DNA from: Bacteroidota bacterium
GTDB lineage: Bacteria; Bacteroidota; Bacteroidia; Bacteroidales; BM520
Direction of reading: 5' to 3'
Length of the DNA stretch: 64,000 bases
Assembly (NCBI GenBank): GCA_002748065.1
Contig: PDRJ01000029.1
Coordinates: 1-64,000, forward strand
Shown here: positions 1 to 8,420 of the stretch, in pieces
How the letters are laid out: every line of letters starts with the position of its first letter
Position numbering within the stretch: position 1 is the first letter of the stretch
Translations under genes and position numbers: made by a program
The notes under the pieces: model-generated
Databases searched by the model: none
What the model was told of the DNA's origin: nothing
Seen by the model: the letters and a program-made list of their open reading frames with translations, nothing else

Positions 1-605
1 AGCTAACAGCTAACAGCCAACAGCCAACAGCTGGTAAGCGCCGGAGGAAAGAGAATGGTAATGGAAATGATTATAGGGACGGAAGTCGGAAGACCGAAGT
101 CGGGAGTTGAGTGATAACTTTTTTGTGAATGTTGCCATTAACCCAAGCTAAAGGCTAACAGCTAACAGCTAACAGCCGGTAAGCGCCGGAGGAAAGAGAA
201 TGGTAATGGAATGATTATAGGGACGGAAGTCGGAAGACCGAAGACCGAAGTCGGGAGTTGAGTGATAACTTTTTGTGAACGTTGCCATCAACCCAAGCTA
301 AAAAGAGAATGGTAATGGAAATGATTATAGGGACGGAAGTCGGAAGACCGAAGACCGAAGTTGAGTGATAACTTTTTGAGAACGTTGCCATCAACCCAAG
401 CTAAAGGCTAACAGCTAACAGCTAACAGCCAACAGCCGGTAAGCGCCGGAGGAAAGAGAATGATAATGGAATGATTATAGGGACGGAAGACCGAAGACGG
501 AAGACGGAAGACGGAAGTTGAACGATAATTTTTTGTGAATGTTGCCATTAACCCAAGCTAAAGGCTAACAGCTAACAGCTAACAGCCAACAGCCGGTAAG
601 CCCCG
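1..605. repeat. Imperfect long tandem repeat (units about 110-150 bp) containing GCTAACAGCTAACAGC and GGAAGACCGAAG micro-repeats
   Basis: The anchor ATTATAGGGACGGAAG recurs at about 71, 215, 325 and 475; each unit continues through GTTGAGTGATAACTTTTTGTGAA(C/T)GTTGCCAT(C/T)AACCCAAGCTAAAGGCTAACAGC...CCGGTAAGCGCCGGAGGAAAGAGAATG. Confidence 0.9.
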
Positions 606-671
606 TAGGGGCGACACCTTTGTGCAATTAGGAATTAGAAGCCAACAAAGAATCCGAAGGATTCAACTATG

Positions 672-846
672 TAGCGTCCGTCTATAAAGTCCGACTTCTT
701 CGTTACGCTTCTCTTCCAAATGGTTCTTTCGGCTTTGCTCAACACATCGCATTTACCTCAGTAAACTCCCCTATTTCAGCCTTCGCAAGCCTCGAATACG
801 AACTTTCTAGACAGCCTCTTCTCAAAACGCTGACTTTATGGACAGG
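672..846 (+). repeat. Dispersed MITE-like repeat, copy A (long form)
   Basis: TAGCGTCCGTCTATAAAGTCCGACTTCTTCG...AGCCTTCGCAAGCCTCGAATACGAACTTTCTAGACAGCCTCTTCTCAAAACGCTGACTTTATGGACAGG; same family as nine other loci in the window. Confidence 0.9.
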
Positions 847-916
847 ATTTATACCACCGCGCAAGAGCCACAGGATAAATTATGGAGGGAATAGGGTGCT
901 AATAAAATTAATACAC

Positions 917-924
917 TATCTTTG
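917..924 (+). promoter_or_regulatory. Bacteroidota -7 promoter box TATCTTTG
   Basis: Matches TAnnTTTG, 47 nt upstream of the dehydrogenase start. Confidence 0.5.
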
Positions 925-970
925 ACCCTTTGAGAAAAAACTTTTACAAACCCACAAAATAGGAAAACCA

Positions 971-2164
971 ATGGGAAAAAGAACAATTGTTGCGATGCCC
1001 GGAGACGGTATCGGGAAGCCTGTACTTGAAGAAGCGATTCGCGTACTTGATGCGGCCGGTTTTGAGGCCGATTATGTAGAGGGCGATATTGGATGGGAGT
1101 TTTGGTGTAAGGAGGGAAACCCCTTGCCAGAGCGCACTGTCAAGCTCCTGGAAGAGCACAAAATAGGCCTTTTTGGCGCCATCACCTCCAAGCCGAAGGA
1201 TGCGGCAGCCGAGGAGCTTGCGCCCGAGCTTCGCGACAAAGGGCTAGTCTATTCCAGCCCCATCGTAGGTCTGCGCCAACACTTTGGGCTGGACATCTGC
1301 ATGCGCCCTTGTCGTTCTTACAAAGGGAACCCCCTCAACTTTATCCGGAGGGGCACCAACGGCATTGAGGAGCCCATGGTAGACAGCGTTATCTTCCGCC
1401 AAAATACCGAAGGCCTCTACGGAGGTGTGGAGTGGTCCAACCCTGACGAGAAGGTCTATGCATCGCTGATGACCCACCCGCGCTTTGTGAAAAACTTTGG
1501 CACGACCCCCAAGGAGGAGATCTCCGTCTCCACACGCATCTTCACCAAGAAGGCCACAGAGCGCATTCTACGCGCCGCTTTTGCCCATGCAAAGGAGTTT
1601 GGCTATAAGTCAGTCACCGTCTGCGAAAAGCCCAATGTCATCCGCGAAACCTCGGGAATGATGTATAAAATGGCCCAGCAGATTCAAAAAAATGATTACC
1701 CCCACATTGAACTGTGGAACACCAACATCGATGCCCAGATGATGTGGCTGACAAAGAACCCTGAGAACTATGGCGTTATTGTGGCAGGCAACATGTTTGG
1801 CGACATTGTATCCGATGGCTTTGCCGGCCTTATCGGAGGCTTGGGATTCGCCTGTTCTGCCCAGTTTAATCCGGAGACCGGCATCGGCGTCTTTGAGCCT
1901 ACCCATGGCTCCGCACCCAAGTATGCCGACTACCCCGTATCCATCGTCAACCCCATCGCCATGATTGAGTCGGCCTGTATGATGCTCGACTTCATTGAAG
2001 AGAAAGCCATCGCAGCAAAGATTCGGAAAGCCATTGCCGCAGTGATTGAAGAGGGAAAAACACGTACCTACGACATGATGAAAATGTCCGGACGTGCCGA
2101 TGTGGTGGAGAGAGGTGCTGCCAGTACGACGATGATGGCCGATGCTATTATTGCCAAACTCTAA
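971..2164 (+). CDS. Isocitrate/isopropylmalate dehydrogenase family protein (NAD-dependent type)
   Basis: 397 aa; MPGDGIGKPV start, IFRQNTEGLYGGVEW and NMFGDIVSDGFAGLIGGLGFACSAQFNPETGIGVFEPTHGSAPKYAD motifs. Confidence 0.9.
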   Translation: MGKRTIVAMPGDGIGKPVLEEAIRVLDAAGFEADYVEGDIGWEFWCKEGNPLPERTVKLLEEHKIGLFGAITSKPKDAAAEELAPELRDKGLVYSSPIVGLRQHFGLDICMRPCRSYKGNPLNFIRRGTNGIEEPMVDSVIFRQNTEGLYGGVEWSNPDEKVYASLMTHPRFVKNFGTTPKEEISVSTRIFTKKATERILRAAFAHAKEFGYKSVTVCEKPNVIRETSGMMYKMAQQIQKNDYPHIELWNTNIDAQMMWLTKNPENYGVIVAGNMFGDIVSDGFAGLIGGLGFACSAQFNPETGIGVFEPTHGSAPKYADYPVSIVNPIAMIESACMMLDFIEEKAIAAKIRKAIAAVIEEGKTRTYDMMKMSGRADVVERGAASTTMMADAIIAKL

Positions 2165-2165
2165 T

Positions 2166-2313
2166 GTAGCGTCTGTATAGAAAGTCCGACTTCTTTGTGA
2201 TGCTTATCTGAAAAAGGATTATTTACCTCAATAAACGCCCCTTTCTCAGCCTTCACAAGCCTCGAATTCGGACTTTCTATACAGCCCCTGCTCGAAACGC
2301 TGACTTCATAAAC
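2166..2313 (+). repeat. Dispersed MITE-like repeat, copy B
   Basis: Begins immediately after the stop codon at 2162-2164; contains a perfect 17-bp inverted repeat CTGTATAGAAAGTCCGA (2173-2189) / TCGGACTTTCTATACAG (2268-2284). Confidence 0.9.
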
Positions 2314-2479
2314 AAAAGAGACATAAGTAAATAGAACCTTTGTTTGTGTGATATTTGAGTTGGGACAAAACATTTAGGATTATTCTTTGTTCTATGTTGA
2401 TAGCATCTTTATTGGATGATATCTTCCAATGAAGAGTAGATAGCACAAAAAAAGATCATTATATTTAATTTTTTACTCC

Positions 2480-2974
2480 ATGAAAAAAACAGCAATTTTT
2501 TACGGATCCACATCCGGTACAGCGGAAGACATTGCAAAAAAGATTGGTACCACCTTGGGTGCTGACACGTTTGATGTAGCAGACAGCCCTCTGGACGAAG
2601 TGGCCAACTACGAAAATCTCATTATTGGGAGTTCGACCACCGGCATAGGTGACTTGCAAGAGGACTGGGAAGACTTCGTCACCGATTTTGAAGAGGCGGA
2701 CCTAAACGGAAAAACCATCGCTATCTTTGGCGTAGGAAACGGAGTCTCTTTCTCTGACAGCTTCGTGGGCTGTATGGAAAAACTTTACGATGCCGTAAAA
2801 GATAAAGGGTGTAAGATCGTAGGCTTTACCGATACAGAAGGGTACGAATACGACGACTCTCCCTCCATCGTTGATGGAAAATTTGTAGGCCTTCCCATTG
2901 ATGAGGATAATCAGGATGAGCTGACCGACGAGCGCATTGAAAAGTGGGTAGAGATCCTCAAACCCCACTTGTAG
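2480..2974 (+). CDS. fldA: Flavodoxin
   Basis: 164 aa; FYGSTSGTAEDIAKKIG FMN-phosphate loop, IIGSSTTGIGDLQEDWEDF, IFGVGNGVSFSDSFVGCM. Confidence 0.93.
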   Translation: MKKTAIFYGSTSGTAEDIAKKIGTTLGADTFDVADSPLDEVANYENLIIGSSTTGIGDLQEDWEDFVTDFEEADLNGKTIAIFGVGNGVSFSDSFVGCMEKLYDAVKDKGCKIVGFTDTEGYEYDDSPSIVDGKFVGLPIDEDNQDELTDERIEKWVEILKPHL

Positions 2975-2997
2975 TCACGCCCCATAAGAAAAAGGAT

Positions 2998-3030
2998 AAA
3001 CCCGCATTATTTTTTAATGCGGGTTTATTG
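2998..3030 (+). terminator. Intrinsic terminator after fldA
   Basis: Perfect 12-bp stem AAACCCGCATTA-(TTTTT)-TAATGCGGGTTT followed by a T-rich tract. Confidence 0.75.
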
Positions 3031-3041
3031 TTTGTTCCTGC

Positions 3042-3049
3042 TATCTTTG
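3042..3049 (+). promoter_or_regulatory. -7 promoter box TATCTTTG upstream of ubiE/menG
   Basis: Matches TAnnTTTG, 14 nt upstream of the ATG at 3064. Confidence 0.55.
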
Positions 3050-3063
3050 CAAAAATTTACGCC

Positions 3064-3780
3064 ATGAGGCCTAACAGATATCACCCCCTGAAGAAATATT
3101 TCACAGCTGTCCCCGCCAACTATGACCGGATCAACCGGCTTATGACATGGCGATTGGACCAGCGATACAGGAAGCGTATGGCAAAGCTTATCGTCTCTTC
3201 AGAAGCATGCTCCTTTCTGGACGTGGGTGCCGGAACCGGGGACTTAACCCTTCAAATTGCCTCGCATGACCCCACAAACCGCATTGCTCTTACAGCCTTG
3301 GACTTCAGTGATACCATGTTAGCCGAAATGGCCCGAAAGACGGCCTCTTTGAACCACAGCCCCATCCGGCGTGTTTTGGGTGATGCCTCCCAAATGCCCT
3401 TTGAAGAGGCTCAGTTTGATGCGGCAGGCACTGCCTTTGCCTTTCGAAACATGACTTTTGAAAATGAGAAATCAGAAAAGATCTTACAGGAGTACTATCG
3501 TGTCATTAAACCGGGAGGGAAACTTTATATTCTGGAGACTTCCCGACCCTCTTTAGCGCCCATCAGGTGGCTTTTTCACCTCTACCTCTATTTTGCTGCG
3601 GGCCTCTTAGGGGGCATCCTTTCGGGCAATCACGAAGCGTATCGCTATCTTGCTCGCTCGGCAACCCACTTCTATAGTCGAAAGACCATTCGTAACATGA
3701 TACAAAAGGCCGGTTTTGTGGAAGTAAAACAACGACCGGTTCTTATGGGAATGCTCGCCATCACCATCGCTTCCAAATAA
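3064..3780 (+). CDS. ubiE: Demethylmenaquinone methyltransferase / UbiE-MenG family SAM methyltransferase
   Basis: FTAVPANYDRINRLMTWRLDQRYRK, LDVGAGTGDLTL, FAFRNM, VIKPGGKLYILE. Start placed at 3064 because the longer ORF (2944) reads through the terminator and promoter. Confidence 0.9.
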   Translation: MRPNRYHPLKKYFTAVPANYDRINRLMTWRLDQRYRKRMAKLIVSSEACSFLDVGAGTGDLTLQIASHDPTNRIALTALDFSDTMLAEMARKTASLNHSPIRRVLGDASQMPFEEAQFDAAGTAFAFRNMTFENEKSEKILQEYYRVIKPGGKLYILETSRPSLAPIRWLFHLYLYFAAGLLGGILSGNHEAYRYLARSATHFYSRKTIRNMIQKAGFVEVKQRPVLMGMLAITIASK

Positions 3781-3992
3781 CCGCATATACAAAAACCCCT
3801 AAAAGTAGGGCGCTATACCCCCCTATCCCCCCACTCTCCTTCAGGTTCATTAGCATCCGAAAATTTATGAAAAACGCCCCTGTTTTAAGCAGAGCCTCCA
3901 GGACTTTTACCTCTTAGCCTTTGATTTTTTTAGCATTTCACCTTCGGAAATCATCCTATTTTATCATAGGCAGACAAAAAAGAGCGGAGATG

Positions 3993-4019
3993 AAAAAACC
4001 CCGGCTATTCACCGGGGTT
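3993..4019 (-). terminator. Intrinsic terminator on the minus strand
   Basis: Minus strand AACCCCGG-TGAATAG-CCGGGGTT followed by a T run (TTTTTT counting the stem's last two Ts) then CATC. Confidence 0.85.
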
Positions 4020-4170
4020 CGCACACAAAAAATCAGGTTCTTTGTCGATAGGCTCCGCTAACTAAAACTATAGGTATTCACAGGGTCTCGGAAACCCTGT
4101 AGGCACAGAAACCTTGTATGCTTCCGTATGAAAAAAAGAAAAAGGCCTATCTGAACCTATAATAATGTAA
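3993..4170 (-). ncRNA. Putative structured small RNA with 6S-like architecture
   Basis: Minus strand: -33 TTTG (4204-4201), 19-nt spacer, -7 TAATTTCG (4181-4174); long-range stems AGGTTC/GAACCT (4158-4153 with 4040-4035) and GATAGGC/GCCTATC (4151-4145 with 4053-4047), large asymmetric central loop, apical hairpin ACAGGGT-TTCCGAG-ACCCTGT (4100-4080), then the terminator at 4019-3993. No credible ORF. Confidence 0.6.
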
Positions 4171-4313
4171 CTCCGAAATTAACATTTTATTTTCTCTCCT
4201 CAAAAAAATCACGAAGAAAAATAAAAGAGCACCTCAACAAACCAGCACCCAAAAATCCCCCAGAAGAGATCATAGGGGGAGTCATCATCCTAAAAAAAGA
4301 AGTTATTTCATTA

Positions 4314-4465
4314 GAGACTCTCTATAAAGTCCGGCTTCTTCGTTATGCTTCTCTTCCCAATGGTCATTTACCTCAGTAAACTCCCATTTCTCAGCCTTCG
4401 CAAGCCTCGAATTCGAACGTTCTATACAGCCTCTTCTCTCAAAAACGCTAACTTTATAGACGAAG
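4314..4465 (+). repeat. Dispersed MITE-like repeat, copy C
   Basis: TCTATAAAGTCCGGCTTCTTCGTTATGCTTCTCTTCCCAATGGTCATTTACCTCAGTAAACTCC...CGAATTCGAACGTTCTATACAGCC...ACTTTATAGACG. Confidence 0.9.
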
Positions 4466-4466
4466 G

Positions 4467-6125
4467 CTAATTGTGGTTTCTTTGCTGCAAATAGAGATAA
4501 CGCTTAATCTTCTGCGTGGCGGTCTTCTCAAAGGGCAACTCTTGGTATATCACCATACTCAGTTTGGCAAACTTACTCACGCGTTGGTTCACAAATTCAT
4601 GAAGTTCCACCAACAAATCATCCACTGTCTCCTGAAATTCATGTTGTGATTTCTCCACAAACTCCTGGTAGTATTGTTTTACCTTTTCGACATTGAGGTG
4701 AACCATTGCCACCAACTTCCCATTTTGCTCTACCACGAGAGATTCTGCCACAAAGGCATTACTATTAATCACCGATTCGATCTCTTCCGGGTAGATATTT
4801 TCGCCACTGGCCCCAATAATCACATTCTTTATGCGTCCCTTCATGAACAGCACCCCTTTCCGGTCGAACAGGCCAATATCACCGGTACGGAACCATCCCT
4901 TCTCATCCAACACCTCGGCGGTCATCTCCGGCTCTTTATAATACCCTCTCATCACATTGGGGCCACGCACGACGATCTCCCCCTCTCCGGTATCGGGATT
5001 TACATCTCTCAATTTCAACTCCACACCCTCTGCCGGCTTTCCAATGGAATAGAGGCGTCTGTTAACCGGAGCAAATCCGGCTACCAATGGAGCAGTCTCT
5101 GTCAGGCCATAACCAATGGCATAGGGGAAATTAGCCTCATAGAGGAACTTCTCCACCTGTGGATCCAACTTGGCACCACCAACCCCGAAGAACTTCAGCT
5201 CACCGCCAAAGGTTTTTTTGAGTTTTCGCCCTGCCAGGCGATGCATCAACTTTCGAAAGGCTGGCACACCACGGTATAAGGCGGCTATCCCTTTACGCTT
5301 AGTAAAGGCGGGGAGAACGGAGTTTTTGAAAATCTTCTCCATAATCAGCGGCACCGTGAGCATGGCCGTGGGGCGTACTTTTTTAAGTGCAGGTAGAAGG
5401 ACACTGGCCGTTGCCGGTTTGCCCGGATAATAGACTGCGGCACCTCCATGCAAGGGAAGAATCAACCCCAGGGTGTTCTCATACGCATGGGAGAGAGGCA
5501 ATACCGAAAGCATCCTGTCGGAAGAGTCCAAACGGTGCATATTCGCCGACATAATGGCATCCGAAACTAAATTCTTATGGGTTAACATAACCCCTTTGGA
5601 ACGGCCGGTGGTTCCGGAGGTATAGATCAATGAAGCAAGGTCATCGGGCTGCACATCCGTAAGATCCACACCGGGACGGGCAGAAACAAAATGCCCCTCT
5701 TCCAGCGCATCCATCTCTTCCAAGCTGAAAACTGACAAATTCCGCTCTGGATCCTTATTCTCTCCAAAAACCTTATATTTCAAAGCTTTGGAAATGAAGA
5801 GCGCTTTGGCTTCCGAGTGCTCCAGAATGGTACGCACTTCCGAGGGATTAAAATCGGGCAACAGCGGCACGGCTACGGCTCCCATACCGACGATGGCAAG
5901 GAAAGCCATCCCCCAATAGGGCGTATTTGCCGAGAGAATAGCGACCCTGTCTCCTTTATCTATTCCTCTCATTCGGAGGATCTTCTGAATCCTATCCACC
6001 TCCTCTCCCAGCTTTTTGTAGGAGTACGATTGCCCATCCACGAAGGCCAAAGCCGGAAGATCTGCAAAATTCTTAAAGGAGGGATAGAGGTAATTTACAA
6101 GCGTTAAGGGTGTATTTTGTTCCAC
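4467..6125 (-). CDS. AMP-dependent synthetase / long-chain fatty-acid-CoA ligase
   Basis: 552 aa; LIYTSGTTGRSKGVMLTHKN, AIGYGLTETAPLV, GWFRTGDIGLFDRKGVLFMKGRIKNVIIGASGENIYPEEIE. Confidence 0.92.
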   Translation of the reverse strand: MEQNTPLTLVNYLYPSFKNFADLPALAFVDGQSYSYKKLGEEVDRIQKILRMRGIDKGDRVAILSANTPYWGMAFLAIVGMGAVAVPLLPDFNPSEVRTILEHSEAKALFISKALKYKVFGENKDPERNLSVFSLEEMDALEEGHFVSARPGVDLTDVQPDDLASLIYTSGTTGRSKGVMLTHKNLVSDAIMSANMHRLDSSDRMLSVLPLSHAYENTLGLILPLHGGAAVYYPGKPATASVLLPALKKVRPTAMLTVPLIMEKIFKNSVLPAFTKRKGIAALYRGVPAFRKLMHRLAGRKLKKTFGGELKFFGVGGAKLDPQVEKFLYEANFPYAIGYGLTETAPLVAGFAPVNRRLYSIGKPAEGVELKLRDVNPDTGEGEIVVRGPNVMRGYYKEPEMTAEVLDEKGWFRTGDIGLFDRKGVLFMKGRIKNVIIGASGENIYPEEIESVINSNAFVAESLVVEQNGKLVAMVHLNVEKVKQYYQEFVEKSQHEFQETVDDLLVELHEFVNQRVSKFAKLSMVIYQELPFEKTATQKIKRYLYLQQRNHN

Positions 6126-6276
6126 TAATTATCGTTTTAGAATGGGGAGCAAAGGTACAATTTTATCGCTTACAAATCAAAATATGGCTATTTTTCGCTT
6201 TTGGCATCCTCTTTACAGCCTTTTTGGCTACCTTAGCTCGTCGAAAAAAAACACACAAAAACGACGAGAAAGTGTC

Positions 6277-7794
6277 ATGCCGGATCGTCCGAAAAGATCG
6301 AATAATATGGGTACGGATAGAAGAACTTTTTTACGTCTTTCAGCCATTGGAGCGGGTGCACTCTTCCTCCCCCGCGGCCTCTATGCGGGAAGAGAAGACC
6401 GACTTGTAACCTCCAGGCTAAGGATGAAAAAACAATACGAAGACACCTCCCCTATCTTCAACATGAGTGGATACCGAGCCCCCAGGATTCCGGTAGTACG
6501 CATGGGTTTCCTGGGTCTTGGCGACCGGGGAGGCAGTGCGGTAATACGTTACACCTACCTGGAAGGTGTTGAGATAAAAGCCCTCAACGATAAGCGAGAA
6601 GCTGCGGTCAGGGGATCCCAGAAGGCCTTACAGGAGGCCGGACTGCCCCAAGCCGAGGCCTATTACGGCTCGGAAGATGCCTGGAAAGCCGTTTGTGAAC
6701 GTGATGACATCGACCTGATCTACATCTGCACCAACTGGGCAAACCATACGCCCATGGCATGCTATGCCATGGAACAGGGCAAACACGTGGCCGTAGAAGT
6801 TCCGGCCGCCGTCACCCTGGAGGAGGCCTGGCAACTGGTGGAGACCTCAGAACGCACCAAAAAACATTGCATGATGTTGGAAAACTGTTGCTACGATTTC
6901 TTTGAACTCCTCACCCTCAACATGGCGCGCCAAGGCTATTTTGGGGACCTTGTTCATGCAGAGGGCGCCTACCTGCACAACCTGTTGGACTTAAACTTCA
7001 ACAAGCCAAAGGATGAGGAGCAGTATGACGCTGGCTACACCGATATGTGGCGACTCAAGCAGAACAGACGCAACGGGAACCTCTACCCCACCCACGGTCT
7101 GGGCCCCGTGTGCCAGATCATGAATATCAACCGGGGGGACAAGATGGAGTATCTCACCTCCATGTCAAGTGCCGACTTTGGGATGGCCCAAAGAGCGGAA
7201 GAGTTAGCCCAGAAGGATCCCTTCTATGCCCCCTTTGCGGAAGGAAGCTACCGCGGCAACATGAATACCACCCTTATCCGCACCTACCAAGGACGCACCC
7301 TTATGATTCAACACGACGTTACCTCTCTTCGTCCCTACTCAAGAATCCATCAAGTTACCGGGCAGAATGCCATGGCCCGCAAATGGCCCTCCCCTGCCAA
7401 AATTTCCAATGGCCATCGTTGGGTAGACAAGAAAGGGATGAAAAAACTTAAACGCAAATACACTTTCGAGATGGTGAAAAAGATCGGAAAGATGGCCAAA
7501 AAAGTGGGAGGCCACGGCGGAATGGACTTTCTGATGGACTGGAGGCTAATCGACTGCCTGCGCAACGGCCTACCACTGGATCAAGATGTATACGATGCCG
7601 CCCTATGGAGTGCCATCGCCCCCTTGAGCGAATGGTCGGTAGCCAACAGAAGCAACTCTGTGGATGTTCCCGATTTTACCCGTGGCAACTGGAAAACCAA
7701 CGCACCGGTAAACCTGGATATGAAGGGAGGAGGCACCACCGGAGTTCGTGATGTGAGCAAAGCTGACCGCAAAAAACAGATGAAGGTCCACTAG
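6277..7794 (+). CDS. Gfo/Idh/MocA family oxidoreductase, GH109-like, with Tat-type signal
   Basis: TDRRTFLRLSAIGAGALFLP signal; GFLGLGDRGGSAV Rossmann motif; KHVAVEVPAAVTLEEAWQLVETSERTKKHCMMLENCCYDFFELLTLNMARQGYFGDLVHAEGAYLH. Start may be 6277 or 6307. Confidence 0.85.
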   Translation: MPDRPKRSNNMGTDRRTFLRLSAIGAGALFLPRGLYAGREDRLVTSRLRMKKQYEDTSPIFNMSGYRAPRIPVVRMGFLGLGDRGGSAVIRYTYLEGVEIKALNDKREAAVRGSQKALQEAGLPQAEAYYGSEDAWKAVCERDDIDLIYICTNWANHTPMACYAMEQGKHVAVEVPAAVTLEEAWQLVETSERTKKHCMMLENCCYDFFELLTLNMARQGYFGDLVHAEGAYLHNLLDLNFNKPKDEEQYDAGYTDMWRLKQNRRNGNLYPTHGLGPVCQIMNINRGDKMEYLTSMSSADFGMAQRAEELAQKDPFYAPFAEGSYRGNMNTTLIRTYQGRTLMIQHDVTSLRPYSRIHQVTGQNAMARKWPSPAKISNGHRWVDKKGMKKLKRKYTFEMVKKIGKMAKKVGGHGGMDFLMDWRLIDCLRNGLPLDQDVYDAALWSAIAPLSEWSVANRSNSVDVPDFTRGNWKTNAPVNLDMKGGGTTGVRDVSKADRKKQMKVH

Positions 7795-8015
7795 CGAGTG
7801 TATCTGTCCAATAACATCAGGGCGTATTCCGAATCGGAAGCTTACAACGATTAAAAAAACGGGAGTTCACGGAGAGAGAGATGAGCCTTTTGCTTATAAG
7901 GAATTACCCCTCACCCAAAAGGTAAGCAAACTTACCTTTGCTTTCAGTTTGCCCTATTTTTTAAGGCAAATAGAACGAAAAAGTCAGGTTTTGTAAACAA
8001 ACGCTAGCAAAACAA

Positions 8016-8054
8016 AAAAAAGAGAGGTGCCCCCGGGCGGCGGCACCCTCTCTT
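8016..8054 (-). terminator. Terminator-like hairpin, minus orientation
   Basis: Minus strand AGAGAGGGTGCC...GGCACCTCTCT (one bulge) followed by TTTTTTT; no minus-strand gene lies immediately upstream. Confidence 0.5.
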
Positions 8055-8382
8055 GTCCAACAAAACACTAAACCATATTGAGGTTAGAGTTAAACGAGTC
8101 CACAAATTGGGGATGTTGCTGCTACTAACCATAAAACAGACAACTTGTGGACTAATAAGACACTTTGAGTTATCAAGACGTTGCCTACTCCACAAAAAAA
8201 ATAAACACACCACACAATTCAACCGCTTACCACTTACGAACTGTTCGAAAAATTATTCCCGCCAGTAAGAGCCTCTCCCCCTCCGGAAAAATAAAGGAAC
8301 ACTCTTTGTAGCTGTTAAAATTAACGTTGTATTTTATAACTACCGGAGGGGTGCAACGTTGTGTTAAAACGCAAGAAAAACA

Positions 8383-8390
8383 TATCTTTG
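8383..8390 (+). promoter_or_regulatory. -7 promoter box TATCTTTG upstream of dapF
   Basis: TATCTTTG with TTG 21 nt upstream (8359-8361). Confidence 0.55.
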
Positions 8391-8420
8391 TCACGCAATA
8401 AGATGCAGAAGGAGGAGGTC

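Noticed and set aside
1-605. CRISPR array
   Set aside because: Units are ~110-150 bp, nearly identical along their whole length, with no short repeat plus unique spacer pattern and no cas genes nearby.
2161-2373. Small ORFs inside the dispersed repeat (also 944-1159, 14436-14672, 23910-24188, 44151-44339)
   Set aside because: They translate the repeat itself (e.g. NSRLAKAEIGAFTEVN, ISAFASLEFELSIQPLLKTLT); frames are not maintained in all copies, so the nucleotide repeat explains the peptide similarity.
4674-5279. 201-aa plus-strand ORF
   Set aside because: Antisense to the acyl-CoA ligase; no motifs.
8004-8222. 72-aa minus-strand ORF
   Set aside because: Runs through a hairpin/terminator-like structure, has no ribosome-binding sequence I can support, and has an atypical Cys/Trp-rich composition.
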